From the NCBI GenBank assembly GCA_964389525.1, contig CAYMEX010000032.1:1-15742 (forward strand): a stretch of 15,742 nucleotides of DNA. The letters run 5' to 3'. Both the position numbers and the translations under genes were made by a program. Under the pieces are notes generated by a model. That model had not been told where the DNA came from and made no database searches. It saw nothing but the letters and a program-made list of their open reading frames with translations. Position 1 is the first letter of the stretch. Each line of letters opens with the position of its first letter. The stretch comes from JAFLTL01 sp964389525 (GTDB lineage: Bacteria; Bacteroidota; Bacteroidia; Bacteroidales; Muribaculaceae). Shown here one piece after another: positions 1 through 8,067 of this stretch.

Positions 1-54
1 CCTGTAACCTTCTGATCCGTAGTCAGATGCTCTATTCAGTTGAGCTAAGGAGCC
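1..54 (-). tRNA. tRNA-Arg (anticodon ACG), 3' part cut off by the window edge
   Basis: On the minus strand the sequence starts at 54 with GGCTCCT (5' acceptor strand). It continues through a D-arm and an anticodon stem TCTGA/TCAGA closing the loop CTACGGA, so the anticodon is ACG (plus-strand CGT at 18-20). The variable region and the start of the T-stem are visible; the T-loop and 3' acceptor strand lie outside the window. A34 in this tRNA is normally deaminated to inosine by TadA so that CGU, CGC and CGA codons are read (known for the family). A good promoter lies upstream at 97-128. Confidence 0.93.
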
Positions 55-96
55 TTTCAGATTCCTGTCGAGGTTCAATCTTCGCTTTTGCGAGTG

Positions 97-128
97 CAAA
101 GATAACACACTATTTGCACAATGCCAAA
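97..128 (-). promoter_or_regulatory. Bacteroidetes-type promoter of tRNA-Arg(ACG)
   Basis: Read on the minus strand, TTTG (plus 125-128) is followed after 20 bases by TATCTTTG (plus 97-104). This matches the TTTG / TAnnTTTG consensus with normal spacing. Transcription would start near 92 and give a leader of roughly 38 nt before the tRNA 5' end at 54. The element lies just after the stop of the GDSL hydrolase gene, so the tRNA need not depend on readthrough. Confidence 0.75.
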
Positions 129-155
129 GAAAAATGCAAAAAACTTTACAAAATT

Positions 156-998
156 TTACTTCTTAAACGTCGCGGGGAGCCCAAGTAGCTGATATTGTGC
201 AGTTCTTGCCAGGCGATAATGCCCCTCGTCATTGGGATGCAGCCGGTCGGTTTCACGATTGGCTACGTAGATGTCCTGGCTCTCATATATCGGAAATATG
301 CCGCTGACACCGAAGAAATCAACAACAGGAACACTCCACAACTCCCCCGCTTTCTTCAGAACATCGACATACGAGTCGATATAATCCCCGCTACCGTTGG
401 CATACATCTCCTCAGGCTGCACATTGCGGTCGCCGAACTGGGCGAAACCACGATGGATCGGCGTGAAAATCACAATCTGCTGCTCAGGAAAATTCTTTTT
501 AAGATACGACAGCACCATGTTTATGCTTCCGCAAAACGTCGAGTCAAACATTACCGGCACCCTGTGACGACGGGCTTCCTGTCGACCGTCGACGTTAACC
601 GTCAAAGTTTCTTCCTCATAGAAGTCGCCGATCGGCTTCGATGCGTTGAAATCATTGGTTCCGCACCATATGAAGATCGCATCTATGCTGTCGCCCTGTT
701 CGTTGTACATCTTCTCGGCAAGCGGCAGCAGTTCGGCGAACTTATATCCGTTGCGCGCATAAGGCAGCGTCTCGATGCCAAGCAGCGATTCAAGATAATT
801 GTAGTACCGCAACGACGTGGCTCCGACCTGCGGATCGCTCATCGAGTCACCGAGCACACCCACGCGCTTCCCCTCCCACTGGCTTCCGTGCACCACATGC
901 TCCTCGGCCACCGTCACCGGCTCCGACGCACCTGCATTCATCCCGAAGATCATTGCCGCTAAAATCACTGCTTCACGGCCGACATTACTTATATTCAT
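156..998 (-). CDS. Secreted SGNH/GDSL-family hydrolase
   Basis: A 280-residue protein with an N-terminal Sec signal peptide: hydrophobic run at about residues 10-24 and a likely cleavage after AGA near residue 24, giving a periplasmic or exported enzyme. SGNH blocks are visible in order: GDSMSD at 50-55 (nucleophile Ser52), an N-G pair near 83-84, GTND at 113-116 (oxyanion Asn115), and DRLH at 251-254 (Asp251, His254). SGNH enzymes hydrolyse esters, for example acyl or acetyl groups on lipids and polysaccharides; the substrate here cannot be told from sequence. The start is an ATG preceded by a -7-like element, and no other start leaves the signal peptide intact. The gene appears monocistronic; the tRNA-Arg downstream has its own promoter. 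Family call is firm, substrate unknown. Confidence 0.87.
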   Translation of the reverse strand: MNISNVGREAVILAAMIFGMNAGASEPVTVAEEHVVHGSQWEGKRVGVLGDSMSDPQVGATSLRYYNYLESLLGIETLPYARNGYKFAELLPLAEKMYNEQGDSIDAIFIWCGTNDFNASKPIGDFYEEETLTVNVDGRQEARRHRVPVMFDSTFCGSINMVLSYLKKNFPEQQIVIFTPIHRGFAQFGDRNVQPEEMYANGSGDYIDSYVDVLKKAGELWSVPVVDFFGVSGIFPIYESQDIYVANRETDRLHPNDEGHYRLARTAQYQLLGLPATFKK

Positions 999-1022
999 AA
1001 TACATGCGATTACTTCTTTTTA

Positions 1023-1030
1023 CAAATATA
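1023..1030 (-). promoter_or_regulatory. Probable -7 element for the GDSL hydrolase gene
   Basis: The minus strand reads TATATTTG, a full match to TAnnTTTG, about 25 bases upstream of the ATG at 998. No TTTG is found at the right distance further upstream, so the -33 half is weak or absent. The predicted 5' UTR is about 20 nt. Confidence 0.45.
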
Positions 1031-1092
1031 AAGCTATAAATCTGATTAAGCATATTTCATGCAGCCAAACTTCACAGTCCCGGCACATCTGT

Positions 1093-1123
1093 TTTGACAG
1101 ACTCTCACTCTTTACTAATTTTG
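1093..1123 (+). promoter_or_regulatory. Bacteroidetes-type promoter of maf
   Basis: TTTG at 1093-1096 and TAATTTTG at 1116-1123 are separated by 19 bases, a full match to the -33/-7 consensus. Transcription would start near 1127, about 19 nt before the ATG at 1146. Together with the element at 1023-1030 it makes this a divergent promoter region. Confidence 0.75.
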
Positions 1124-1145
1124 CAGTTCAAATCGCTAACGCAAA

Positions 1146-1748
1146 ATGACACTATTCGACCGACTGCCTTATAAAGTTATACTCGCAAGCAACTCTCCGC
1201 GACGTCGAGAGCTCCTGTCTTCAATGGGACTGACATTTGAACTCGCACCGTCGCTTGATATCGACGAGTCATATCCGGCGTCAATACCGACCGAAGAGAT
1301 ACCGCTCTACATCGCCCGCAAAAAAGCCGAGGCACATATGCCGCATCTTGCTGACGACCGACTTCTTATCACAGCCGACACCGTTGTCCTCGCCGGAAAA
1401 ACCTTTGAACGCGTGCTTGGCAAACCGAAAGACGAGCAGGAGGCTCACGACATGCTGAGGCTGCTCTCCGGCTCACGACACCGTGTCGTCACAGGCGTCA
1501 CCATGACAACACGCGACCGCAAAGTGTCATTCTCAGACGCTACCGATGTCGAGTTCATGTCGCTACCCGACGACGAGCTTCACGAATACGTAAAAAAATA
1601 CCGGCCTTTCGACAAAGCCGGGGCTTACGGTATTCAGGAATGGATCGGACTTGCCGGTATACGTTCAATCAACGGGAACTTCTACACCGTAATGGGTCTG
1701 CCGACCCATCTCATCTATGAGAATCTGAGGCAGTTCTGTCCTCAGTGA
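1146..1748 (+). CDS. maf: Maf-family nucleotide pyrophosphatase (dTTP/UTP type)
   Basis: A 200-residue protein of normal family length. The signature SNSPRRRELL is at 15-24, ADTVV with the catalytic-type Asp78 at 77-81, and DKAGAYGIQ at 156-164. The last motif is typical of the YhdE-type branch, which hydrolyses dTTP, UTP and modified pyrimidine nucleotides to monophosphates, as opposed to the YceF branch. It acts in the cytoplasm as a house-cleaning enzyme; Bacillus Maf was first linked to septum formation. The start ATG follows a well-formed promoter. The 3' end overlaps the 3' end of the convergent folE by 7 bases. Family is certain; nucleotide preference is inferred from the motif. Confidence 0.93.
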   Translation: MTLFDRLPYKVILASNSPRRRELLSSMGLTFELAPSLDIDESYPASIPTEEIPLYIARKKAEAHMPHLADDRLLITADTVVLAGKTFERVLGKPKDEQEAHDMLRLLSGSRHRVVTGVTMTTRDRKVSFSDATDVEFMSLPDDELHEYVKKYRPFDKAGAYGIQEWIGLAGIRSINGNFYTVMGLPTHLIYENLRQFCPQ

Positions 1749-2311
1749 TGCAGTGAATTGAAAAACTCCTCGCGGAGTTTGGCGTTATCCTCAAATACAC
1801 CGAGGTAATCGACAGTCGTAGTAGCCGACTGCTGCTTCTCGACACCGCGCATCTTCATGCAGAGATGTTCGCCGGTGCATGCTACAATCACACCCTTGGC
1901 CGACAGCGTTTCATAGACCTCACGGCACACCTGCGCCGTCAGGCGTTCCTGCACCTGCAGTCTGCGGGCATAGGCGTCGACAATACGTGCGAGTTTGCTA
2001 AGTCCTATCATATTCCCGTCGGGAATATAGCCGATAGACACCCTGCCGAAAAACGGCAGTATGTGATGCTCGCAAAACGAGTAGTACTCGATATCCTTGA
2101 CAACAATCATGCGTGATCCCGAATATTCAAATATTGCCTCACGCATTATTTCCGACGGATTCTGGCGATAGCCCTGGGTCGCGTACCACATGGCTTTGGC
2201 AGCACGCATAGGAGTCTTTTTCAAACCCTCACGTTCAGGATCCTCGCCAAGCAGACGCAAGATTGCCTCATAGTGTCCGGCAAGTTCGGCTATTGTCTTC
2301 TCTTCGGTCAT
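1742..2311 (-). CDS. folE: GTP cyclohydrolase I (type IA)
   Basis: A 189-residue protein that converts GTP to 7,8-dihydroneopterin triphosphate, the entry step to tetrahydrofolate (and a source for queuosine precursors). The zinc site is complete: Cys80 and His83 in the CEHH motif at 80-83, and Cys151 in HLCM. The helix GLSKLARIVDAYARRLQVQE at 103-122 and the QSATTT region near 160-166 are family hallmarks. With all three zinc ligands present this is the zinc-dependent FolE, not FolE2. The start codon overlaps the stop of the SPOR gene in an ATGA, implying translational coupling, and the gene closes the tpiA - SPOR - folE cluster. Its tail overlaps maf. Confidence 0.97.
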   Translation of the reverse strand: MTEEKTIAELAGHYEAILRLLGEDPEREGLKKTPMRAAKAMWYATQGYRQNPSEIMREAIFEYSGSRMIVVKDIEYYSFCEHHILPFFGRVSIGYIPDGNMIGLSKLARIVDAYARRLQVQERLTAQVCREVYETLSAKGVIVACTGEHLCMKMRGVEKQQSATTTVDYLGVFEDNAKLREEFFNSLHH

Positions 2312-2859
2312 TTGTTTATTCGGTCTCTCACAACCCTCACCTCACGGGCATACGAGGGAAACATTTTCTTTATCATGTCTGCGACATTCTCTGCCTCTGT
2401 GGCCGTAGTGAAATCACCGACCTTCAATCGCCAGTAAGGCGACTGGTAGACAACATAAGTGCGATACTGAGGCATGCGCTCGTTTATTGCCTGAGCTTTG
2501 CTGCGGGCTTCGCTCTTGGCCGAACGGGCATTGTTGTCGCTGAACACCTGGACGCGGTATCCGGCCACTCGTGCCGTGCCGGATACCGCCTCGGTGTTTT
2601 CGTTTGTGTTAGACGACTCAACAGCCGGCACAGCAGCATTATCACCCATATTCAGCACCTGATGTTTCGATCCCGGTTTTCCACCCGAGAGACGCTCAAG
2701 CATTCTCTCAGGCTGGACTATCGTGATTATACCCGAAGCCTGGATGTGGTCGATGATAGTTTCTGTCGAGTCACGCTCCTCAGCCTTTGCCGTGACAGGC
2801 AGAAGCCCAAGCGCCGCGATCGACATGACTGCTGTTCTATACCAACGTTTCATCGTCAT
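2308..2859 (-). CDS. Exported SPOR-domain protein
   Basis: A 183-residue protein with a signal peptide (positive n-region KRWYR, hydrophobic core, AKA cleavage at about residue 26), a linker of roughly 70 residues rich in Ser, Asn, Thr and Glu, and a C-terminal SPOR domain at about 98-180. The domain begins YRVQVFS and contains YWRLKVGDF. SPOR domains bind denuded glycan strands of septal peptidoglycan, so a periplasmic or outer-membrane-associated role in the cell wall is likely; the specific role is unknown. It sits 29 bases after tpiA and overlaps folE by 4 bases, so it is very probably co-transcribed with them. The cleavage site AKA-E lacks a lipobox cysteine, so it is not a lipoprotein. 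A second ATG two codons in is an equally plausible start. Confidence 0.88.
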   Translation of the reverse strand: MTMKRWYRTAVMSIAALGLLPVTAKAEERDSTETIIDHIQASGIITIVQPERMLERLSGGKPGSKHQVLNMGDNAAVPAVESSNTNENTEAVSGTARVAGYRVQVFSDNNARSAKSEARSKAQAINERMPQYRTYVVYQSPYWRLKVGDFTTATEAENVADMIKKMFPSYAREVRVVRDRINK

Positions 2860-2888
2860 CAGTTATTTTGGTCGTATTGTGGTCGCGG

Positions 2889-3644
2889 TCAGAATGCGGT
2901 CACGATGCCCATGAACGACTCTGCCTCGAGGGCTGCGCCACCGATAAGGCCGCCGTCAACGTCGGGCTTTGCAAAGAGAGCCTTGGCATTGCTCGGCTTG
3001 CAGCTGCCGCCGTAGAGGATCGATGTGTTCTCGGCAACCTCTTTGCCATACTTGTCGGCGATGACACCGCGGATATGTGCGTGCATCTCCTGAGCCTGGT
3101 CATCGGTTGCGGTCTTGCCTGTGCCGATAGCCCATACAGGCTCGTATGCGAGAATAAGCTTCGAGAAATCCTCTGCGCTGAGGTCAAAGAGAGCCTCTTC
3201 GATCTGAGTCTTTACAACCTGGAGATATGTGCCGTTCTCACGCTGCTCAAGCACCTCGCCGATGCAGAAGATCGGGGTAAGATTGTTGGCAAGAGCGAGA
3301 TTTACTTTCTCCTTAAGAGTCTCCGAAGTCTCACCATAGTACTGGCGGCGCTCCGAGTGACCGAGGATTACATATGTAGCACCTGTCGAAGCCACCATAG
3401 AAGCCGAAACCTCACCTGTATAGGCACCCTTCACATGGTCGGCGCAGTTCTCTGCTCCAAGACCGAGCTTAGCGGGATCGATCACTGCATTCACCGAAGC
3501 GAGATGAGTGAAAGGCACGCAAATAACCACGTCGCACTTTGCATCGACATTCTTAAGGGCCTCGTTGACGTCTTTGGCCAGTCCTACACCCTCCTCAAGA
3601 GTGGTGTTCATCTTCCAGTTGCCTGCAACTACGTTCTTTCTCAT
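2889..3644 (-). CDS. tpiA: Triose-phosphate isomerase
   Basis: A 251-residue cytoplasmic TIM-barrel enzyme that interconverts dihydroxyacetone phosphate and glyceraldehyde 3-phosphate. All active-site parts are present: Lys11 in NWKMN, His96 in GHSERR, catalytic Glu168 in YEPVWAIGTGK (which also begins the mobile loop 6), and the phosphate-binding GGS and GLIGGAA segments near the C-terminus. Length and motifs are standard. It is first in a cluster with the SPOR gene and folE, preceded by a -7-like element. Nothing unusual is seen. Confidence 0.98.
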   Translation of the reverse strand: MRKNVVAGNWKMNTTLEEGVGLAKDVNEALKNVDAKCDVVICVPFTHLASVNAVIDPAKLGLGAENCADHVKGAYTGEVSASMVASTGATYVILGHSERRQYYGETSETLKEKVNLALANNLTPIFCIGEVLEQRENGTYLQVVKTQIEEALFDLSAEDFSKLILAYEPVWAIGTGKTATDDQAQEMHAHIRGVIADKYGKEVAENTSILYGGSCKPSNAKALFAKPDVDGGLIGGAALEAESFMGIVTAF

Positions 3645-3673
3645 TGATCTATGCTTGTTAATAAAGTTTAATG

Positions 3674-3681
3674 CAAAAGTA
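3674..3681 (-). promoter_or_regulatory. Probable -7 element of the tpiA cluster
   Basis: The minus strand reads TACTTTTG, matching TAnnTTTG, about 30 bases upstream of the tpiA ATG at 3644. A TTTG lies 15 bases further upstream (plus 3697-3700), shorter than the usual 19-21. It sits in the 124-base gap between tpiA and bioB, which shows no clear terminator hairpin for bioB. Confidence 0.45.
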
Positions 3682-3768
3682 ATAATTCATTCACATCAAA
3701 AGATGCCCGCGCGGAATAATATTTGTTAAATCCAGGCTGACACCTTTGTTTTTGCCCGATGGATACAA

Positions 3769-4731
3769 TCAGAATTTATAGCCCGACTCCTCCACAAGCC
3801 TACGGTCTTCATCGATCTTGCTCCCTATCGTGGTGAGAAGGTCGCCGACTATGCCACCGTTCATCCCGATTTCCATACACCTTTTCTGAGTGTCAAGCGA
3901 CAGACGGGCGCGTCCGCCGGCAAACCTGATCTGTGCGTGCGGGTGAAGGAAGCGGAATACCGCGATCGTGGCAAGGATCTCCGCGTCGCTTATTGGACGG
4001 GCATCGGCCAGAGGCGTGCCGGGGATGGGCGACAGTATGTTGATCGGTATGCTGCAAGGAGCGGCCTTGCGGAGCGTCACACCGAACTCCACACGCTGCT
4101 CGGCGCTCTCCCCCATCCCTATTATGCCGCCGCTGCACACGTCCATGCCGAGTTCATGCGCAGCTGCGATTGTCTTCAGTTTGTCCTCAATCGTGTGTGT
4201 GGTGCAGAGATGCGGGAAATAAGACGGCGCTGTCTCCAGATTGCAGTGATAGCGTCTTACGCCGCTGTCCCACAGCTTCTGCAGATCGTCGCGCGTCAGC
4301 AGTCCGAGCGACGCGCACGTCGATATGCCGACCTGCTCCTTCACCTCACGGAGTATCCCGCATATGCCGTCAAGAATGCGGCCGTTGACCGCACGGCCGC
4401 TTGCCACAAGCGAAAACCTCTTGACACCCTTCTGCTTGTTATATCTGGCCGATTCAAGACACTCCTCTGTGCTCATCAGCTCATAGGTGTTGCACCCGGT
4501 GTCGTAGTGAGCCGACTGCGCACACCATTTGCAGTTCTCCGAGCACTTGCCCGAGCGGACATTCACGATCGAACAGGAGTCAAAACTTTTCGGGCAGAAC
4601 CTGCGGGTGATCTCCGCCGAAGCATCAAGGAGAGCATCCACATGATCCGTCAGTATAAGGCCGACACCCTCTTCATAGGTGATCTCGCCTCCGGCAAGCA
4701 CCTTATCCTTTAGACGCTTGATTGTTTCCAT
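3769..4731 (-). CDS. bioB: Biotin synthase (radical SAM), anaerobe-like variant
   Basis: A 320-residue radical SAM enzyme that inserts sulfur into dethiobiotin to form biotin. The SAM-cluster motif CSENCKWC gives Cys63, Cys67 and Cys70. Further family landmarks are STCASLG (Cys139), YHCNLETAPSYF at 161-172, DVCSGGIIGMGE (Cys199), SPIPGTPL near 234-241 and RFAGGRARL with Arg274. Compared by motif with E. coli BioB, the Cys139, Cys199 and Arg274 positions (E. coli Cys128, Cys188, Arg260) are kept. The Cys97 position appears to be Val109 (RFSLVASG), and a new Cys163 appears in the HCNLE motif where E. coli has NHNLD. This points to the Type II enzyme of obligate anaerobes, described as carrying a 4Fe-5S auxiliary cluster. 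It follows eamA by 36 bases and may be co-transcribed with rnr and eamA. No other biotin genes are in the window. Confidence 0.92.
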   Translation of the reverse strand: METIKRLKDKVLAGGEITYEEGVGLILTDHVDALLDASAEITRRFCPKSFDSCSIVNVRSGKCSENCKWCAQSAHYDTGCNTYELMSTEECLESARYNKQKGVKRFSLVASGRAVNGRILDGICGILREVKEQVGISTCASLGLLTRDDLQKLWDSGVRRYHCNLETAPSYFPHLCTTHTIEDKLKTIAAAHELGMDVCSGGIIGMGESAEQRVEFGVTLRKAAPCSIPINILSPIPGTPLADARPISDAEILATIAVFRFLHPHAQIRFAGGRARLSLDTQKRCMEIGMNGGIVGDLLTTIGSKIDEDRRLVEESGYKF

Positions 4732-4767
4732 TTGCTGATGATTGGTTTGCGATTATCACATATCGTC

Positions 4768-5667
4768 TCATCGGTGCTTCGACAGAACAAACAGTGTCAC
4801 GGCCGACAGCACCACGGCCACTCCGGCCATGTTCAGAGCCGTCAGCGACTCGCCGAACATCCAGCATCCGATCATCAGAGCCGTGACAGGCTCAAGAGCC
4901 TCAAGTATCGAGGTAGGCACCGGGCCGATGTCCTGTATCGCAACAGTCATTGTAAGTATCGACACCACCGTCGGGAATATCGCAAGCCCGGCGACATTGT
5001 AGATCGCATTGTACGTCATAGGCAGCGTCACAAGATCTCTGAAGAAATCCATGAACACGGCAAAGACAACGATGCCGACAAGTATCGAATAAAATGTCAG
5101 AGGCACAATGCCCATGCCATTGAGACACGTGCGGTTTATTATGATCATATAGACGGCATAGGTGAGCGACGAACCCACAACACACAGTATGCCTACAGGA
5201 TTCTGTATCGTGCTGTCGGCCTTGATCGAAAGCATGCCTATACCGATCATCGCCACTGCTATGCACACTATACCCGTCAGAGGTATGCGCTGATGGAAAA
5301 ACACAGCCATGATCGCCGCGACAAAAAACGGCGTTACATAGAGTATCGTCGACGCGATGCCGACATCCATGAACTTGTAGCTGTAGAACAGAAACAGCGA
5401 TGACACCGCAAACAATATTCCCGCAAACACGAGCGGAAGTATCTCACGGCGCTGAAGCCTGAACGACACTCTCGTCACGACCATGACAAGAGCAAGAACA
5501 GCTGCCGCCACCGTATAACGGTAAAACAGCACCGAGTTCACATTCAGTCCCATGTCATAGAGCGGTACGGCAAAAAGCGGATTAAGCCCGTAGGTACACG
5601 AAGCGATGGCCGCAAGCAGATAGCCGCGGCCCACACGTTTTTTTCTTACAATACTCAACGCATTCAT
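4768..5667 (-). CDS. EamA/DMT-superfamily membrane transporter
   Basis: A 299-residue, very hydrophobic protein with about ten predicted membrane segments in two repeated EamA halves (about residues 15-148 and 156-295). Each half ends near a pattern typical of the drug/metabolite transporter family: ILYVTPFFVAAIMAVFF in the first and ILEALEPVTALMIGCWMFGE in the second. It sits in the inner membrane and probably moves a small metabolite or amino acid; the substrate cannot be read from sequence. The start ATG overlaps the rnr stop in an ATGA, so translation is probably coupled to rnr. bioB follows after 36 bases; a link to biotin or precursor transport is possible but unsupported. Confidence 0.88.
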   Translation of the reverse strand: MNALSIVRKKRVGRGYLLAAIASCTYGLNPLFAVPLYDMGLNVNSVLFYRYTVAAAVLALVMVVTRVSFRLQRREILPLVFAGILFAVSSLFLFYSYKFMDVGIASTILYVTPFFVAAIMAVFFHQRIPLTGIVCIAVAMIGIGMLSIKADSTIQNPVGILCVVGSSLTYAVYMIIINRTCLNGMGIVPLTFYSILVGIVVFAVFMDFFRDLVTLPMTYNAIYNVAGLAIFPTVVSILTMTVAIQDIGPVPTSILEALEPVTALMIGCWMFGESLTALNMAGVAVVLSAVTLFVLSKHR

Positions 5668-7928
5668 CTCCCTCTGCGTTTCTTCACACGATCTTTCTTA
5701 TTACTCTGACGAGGTGATTTCTTCTTGCTTTTAAGAGCCTCCTTCACCGATACTTTACGCCCTATCTCATCCTCGTCACGACGCTGATGGCTTTCATCGA
5801 TCAGCGCAAAATCAAGCTGCTTGCGTTCGAGACTCGCACGCGCCACCTTCACTTTCACCTTGTCGCCAAGCTGATAGCGGTTGTTTTTACGGCGCCCTGT
5901 CAGACAGTAGTTTTTCTCATCGAAATCATAGTAGTCGTCTGTCAGATCTCTGATCGGAACAAGTCCCTCACACTTATTCTCAGTCAGCTCTACATACAGC
6001 CCCCATTCTGTCACACCCGATATGACGCCGTCATAAACCTCACCGAGATGATCGTTGAGATACTCGACCTGCTTGTACTTGATCGACGCACGCTCGGCAT
6101 TTGCCGCGAGCTGCTCCATGTCCGACGAATGCTTGCACTTGTCCTCGAGTTTAGCCAGATTCACACTGCGGCCGCCGTCAAGATACCTTTCGATCAGCCG
6201 GTGCACCATCATGTCGGGATAACGCCTGATCGGTGATGTGAAATGTGTGTAATAGTCAAATCCGAGACCATAGTGGCCGATATTCTCAGTCGTGTATTTG
6301 GCCTTTGCCATAGATTTCAGCGCAAGCGTCGAAAGCAGGTTCTCCTCACCGCGCCCCTTCACGTCTTTGAGCAGACGGTTAAGCGAATTGTTCACCTCAC
6401 GCGACGAGCCGTGCGATTTCAGCCTGTAGCCGAATGTGCGTGACAGTCGCGACAGATCCTCAAGCTTAACAGGATCGGGCATATCATGCACACGATATAC
6501 AAATGCCTTCGCCTTCTTGCGCTTAGACTCTTTCACATCTCCGACAAAGCTGGCGACAGTCTTGTTTGCAAGAAGCATAAACTCCTCGATCAGCTTGTTG
6601 GCATCCTTTGATTCCTTGAAGTAAACGCCCGTCGGATGACCGGTCTCATCGATATCAAACCTCACCTCTGTGCGGTCGAAGTCAACAGAGCCGTTCTCAA
6701 AACGTTTCTTTCGCAAGATCTTGGCAAGAGAGTCAAGCGCGAGCACCTCCTCTTTATAGTCACCCTCGCCGGTCTCTATGATATTCTGCGCCTCCTCATA
6801 AGTGAAGCGCCGGTTACTCTTTATGACAGTCCGGCAGATCTTTGAATCAACGACCTTTCCGGCCGGAGTCATCTCGAAAACACACGAGAATGTAAGCTTC
6901 TCCTCATTGGGGCGCAGTGAGCATATGCCATTGCTGAGATGCTCCGGCAGCATTGGCACGACACGGTCGACAAGATAGACCGAAGTCGCCCTTTTCTCTG
7001 CCTCACGGTCGAGCAGCGAGTCGGGCTTCACGTAATGAGTCACATCAGCGATATGCACACCCACCTCATAATTGCCGTTTTTGAGCGTCCTGATCGAAAG
7101 CGCGTCATCGAAATCCTTGGCGTCTTTAGGATCGATCGTGAAAGTCGTCACATCACGCATATCCACACGCTTCGATATTTCCTCAGGAGTTATACCGGCA
7201 TCGATCTTCAGAGCTGCCTTGTTGACATTCTCCGGATAACGGTAAGGAAGTCCGAACTCTGCCAGTATCGCATGGATCTCCGCATTGTTCTCGCCCGCCT
7301 TGCCGAGTATGTCTATAACCTCCCCCTTCGGGTTTTTAGAGTCATCGGGCCACTCAGTGATTCTCACCACAGCCTTGTCGCCGGTGACTCCCCCTTTCAG
7401 CTTGTTCTTCGGAATAAAAATATCCGTCGCAAGATATTTCGAGTCCGTAAGAAGATATCCGAAATGCCTGTCGACTTTCAGTTTCCCGATAAACGTCTGC
7501 TCCTTCTTCTCAAGTATCTCGATCACCTCCGCCTCCGTTTCCAGTCCGGGAGTACGGGCGGCGACACTTATTTTCACCTTGTCACCGTTGAACGCATGCA
7601 TCGAGTTGCGCTCGGCAACCATTATCTGCTCGCCGTCATCATCTGTAATTACACTGTTCTTACCATTTGAACGGCGCACAAACACTCCGGTTGTCACATT
7701 CGAGCGTCTCAGAGACTTATACCGCCCCGGAGTCACCTCCACTATTTCCCCGTCAAACGCCAGCGTCTCGAGAATTACCGCTATATCACCGATATTAGCA
7801 TGAGACGTAATTCCAAGATCCTGAGCCACATTCTTATAATTGAACGTCGCATTACCCTGTCGATCGATATAATCCTTTACCTGCGCGATCAGCCGTTCAA
7901 TATTTTTCTTTGTAAACTTTTTTGCCAT
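5664..7928 (-). CDS. rnr: Ribonuclease R (RNB-family 3'-5' exoribonuclease)
   Basis: A 754-residue processive exoribonuclease that degrades structured RNA. Domains in order: an N-terminal winged-helix region (about 5-72), OB/cold-shock domains (about 75-210), the RNB catalytic domain starting near 255, an S1 domain (about 630-715) and a Lys/Arg-rich tail ending KKRRGR. The magnesium-binding acidic cluster is intact: Asp266, Asp269 and Asp272, with DFDD at 272-275. The HYGLGFDYYTHFTSPIRRYP stretch of the RNB domain is also complete. The basic tail and S1 domain favour RNase R over RNase II. It heads a probable operon with eamA and bioB. No convincing TAnnTTTG lies in the gap to gyrB, so its promoter was not located. 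Confidence 0.96.
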   Translation of the reverse strand: MAKKFTKKNIERLIAQVKDYIDRQGNATFNYKNVAQDLGITSHANIGDIAVILETLAFDGEIVEVTPGRYKSLRRSNVTTGVFVRRSNGKNSVITDDDGEQIMVAERNSMHAFNGDKVKISVAARTPGLETEAEVIEILEKKEQTFIGKLKVDRHFGYLLTDSKYLATDIFIPKNKLKGGVTGDKAVVRITEWPDDSKNPKGEVIDILGKAGENNAEIHAILAEFGLPYRYPENVNKAALKIDAGITPEEISKRVDMRDVTTFTIDPKDAKDFDDALSIRTLKNGNYEVGVHIADVTHYVKPDSLLDREAEKRATSVYLVDRVVPMLPEHLSNGICSLRPNEEKLTFSCVFEMTPAGKVVDSKICRTVIKSNRRFTYEEAQNIIETGEGDYKEEVLALDSLAKILRKKRFENGSVDFDRTEVRFDIDETGHPTGVYFKESKDANKLIEEFMLLANKTVASFVGDVKESKRKKAKAFVYRVHDMPDPVKLEDLSRLSRTFGYRLKSHGSSREVNNSLNRLLKDVKGRGEENLLSTLALKSMAKAKYTTENIGHYGLGFDYYTHFTSPIRRYPDMMVHRLIERYLDGGRSVNLAKLEDKCKHSSDMEQLAANAERASIKYKQVEYLNDHLGEVYDGVISGVTEWGLYVELTENKCEGLVPIRDLTDDYYDFDEKNYCLTGRRKNNRYQLGDKVKVKVARASLERKQLDFALIDESHQRRDEDEIGRKVSVKEALKSKKKSPRQSNKKDRVKKRRGR

Positions 7929-8067
7929 TGTATTCCAAATAATTAAGATGAATTATGAAAGTGAATTATAAGCGCTGTTTTCTGTACGCATATAATCTCA
8001 CTTAATTATATAACACTCGCCATGGCCTAAACGTTCCCACCTTCCTCCTGACTTTCTATTATATCGT

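Noticed and set aside
195..962. A 255-codon open frame antisense to the GDSL hydrolase
   Set aside because: The minus-strand protein has a signal peptide and the full SGNH motif set; the plus frame has nothing recognisable.
2868..3647. A 259-codon open frame antisense to tpiA
   Set aside because: tpiA on the other strand has all catalytic residues; the antisense product shows no recognisable domain.
3937..4713. A 258-codon open frame antisense to bioB
   Set aside because: Shadow of bioB with an arginine-rich, low-quality composition and no motifs.
7929..8067. Promoter of rnr in the gap after gyrB
   Set aside because: The only candidate (CAAATAATTA on the plus strand) does not fit TAnnTTTG spacing; nothing else is convincing.
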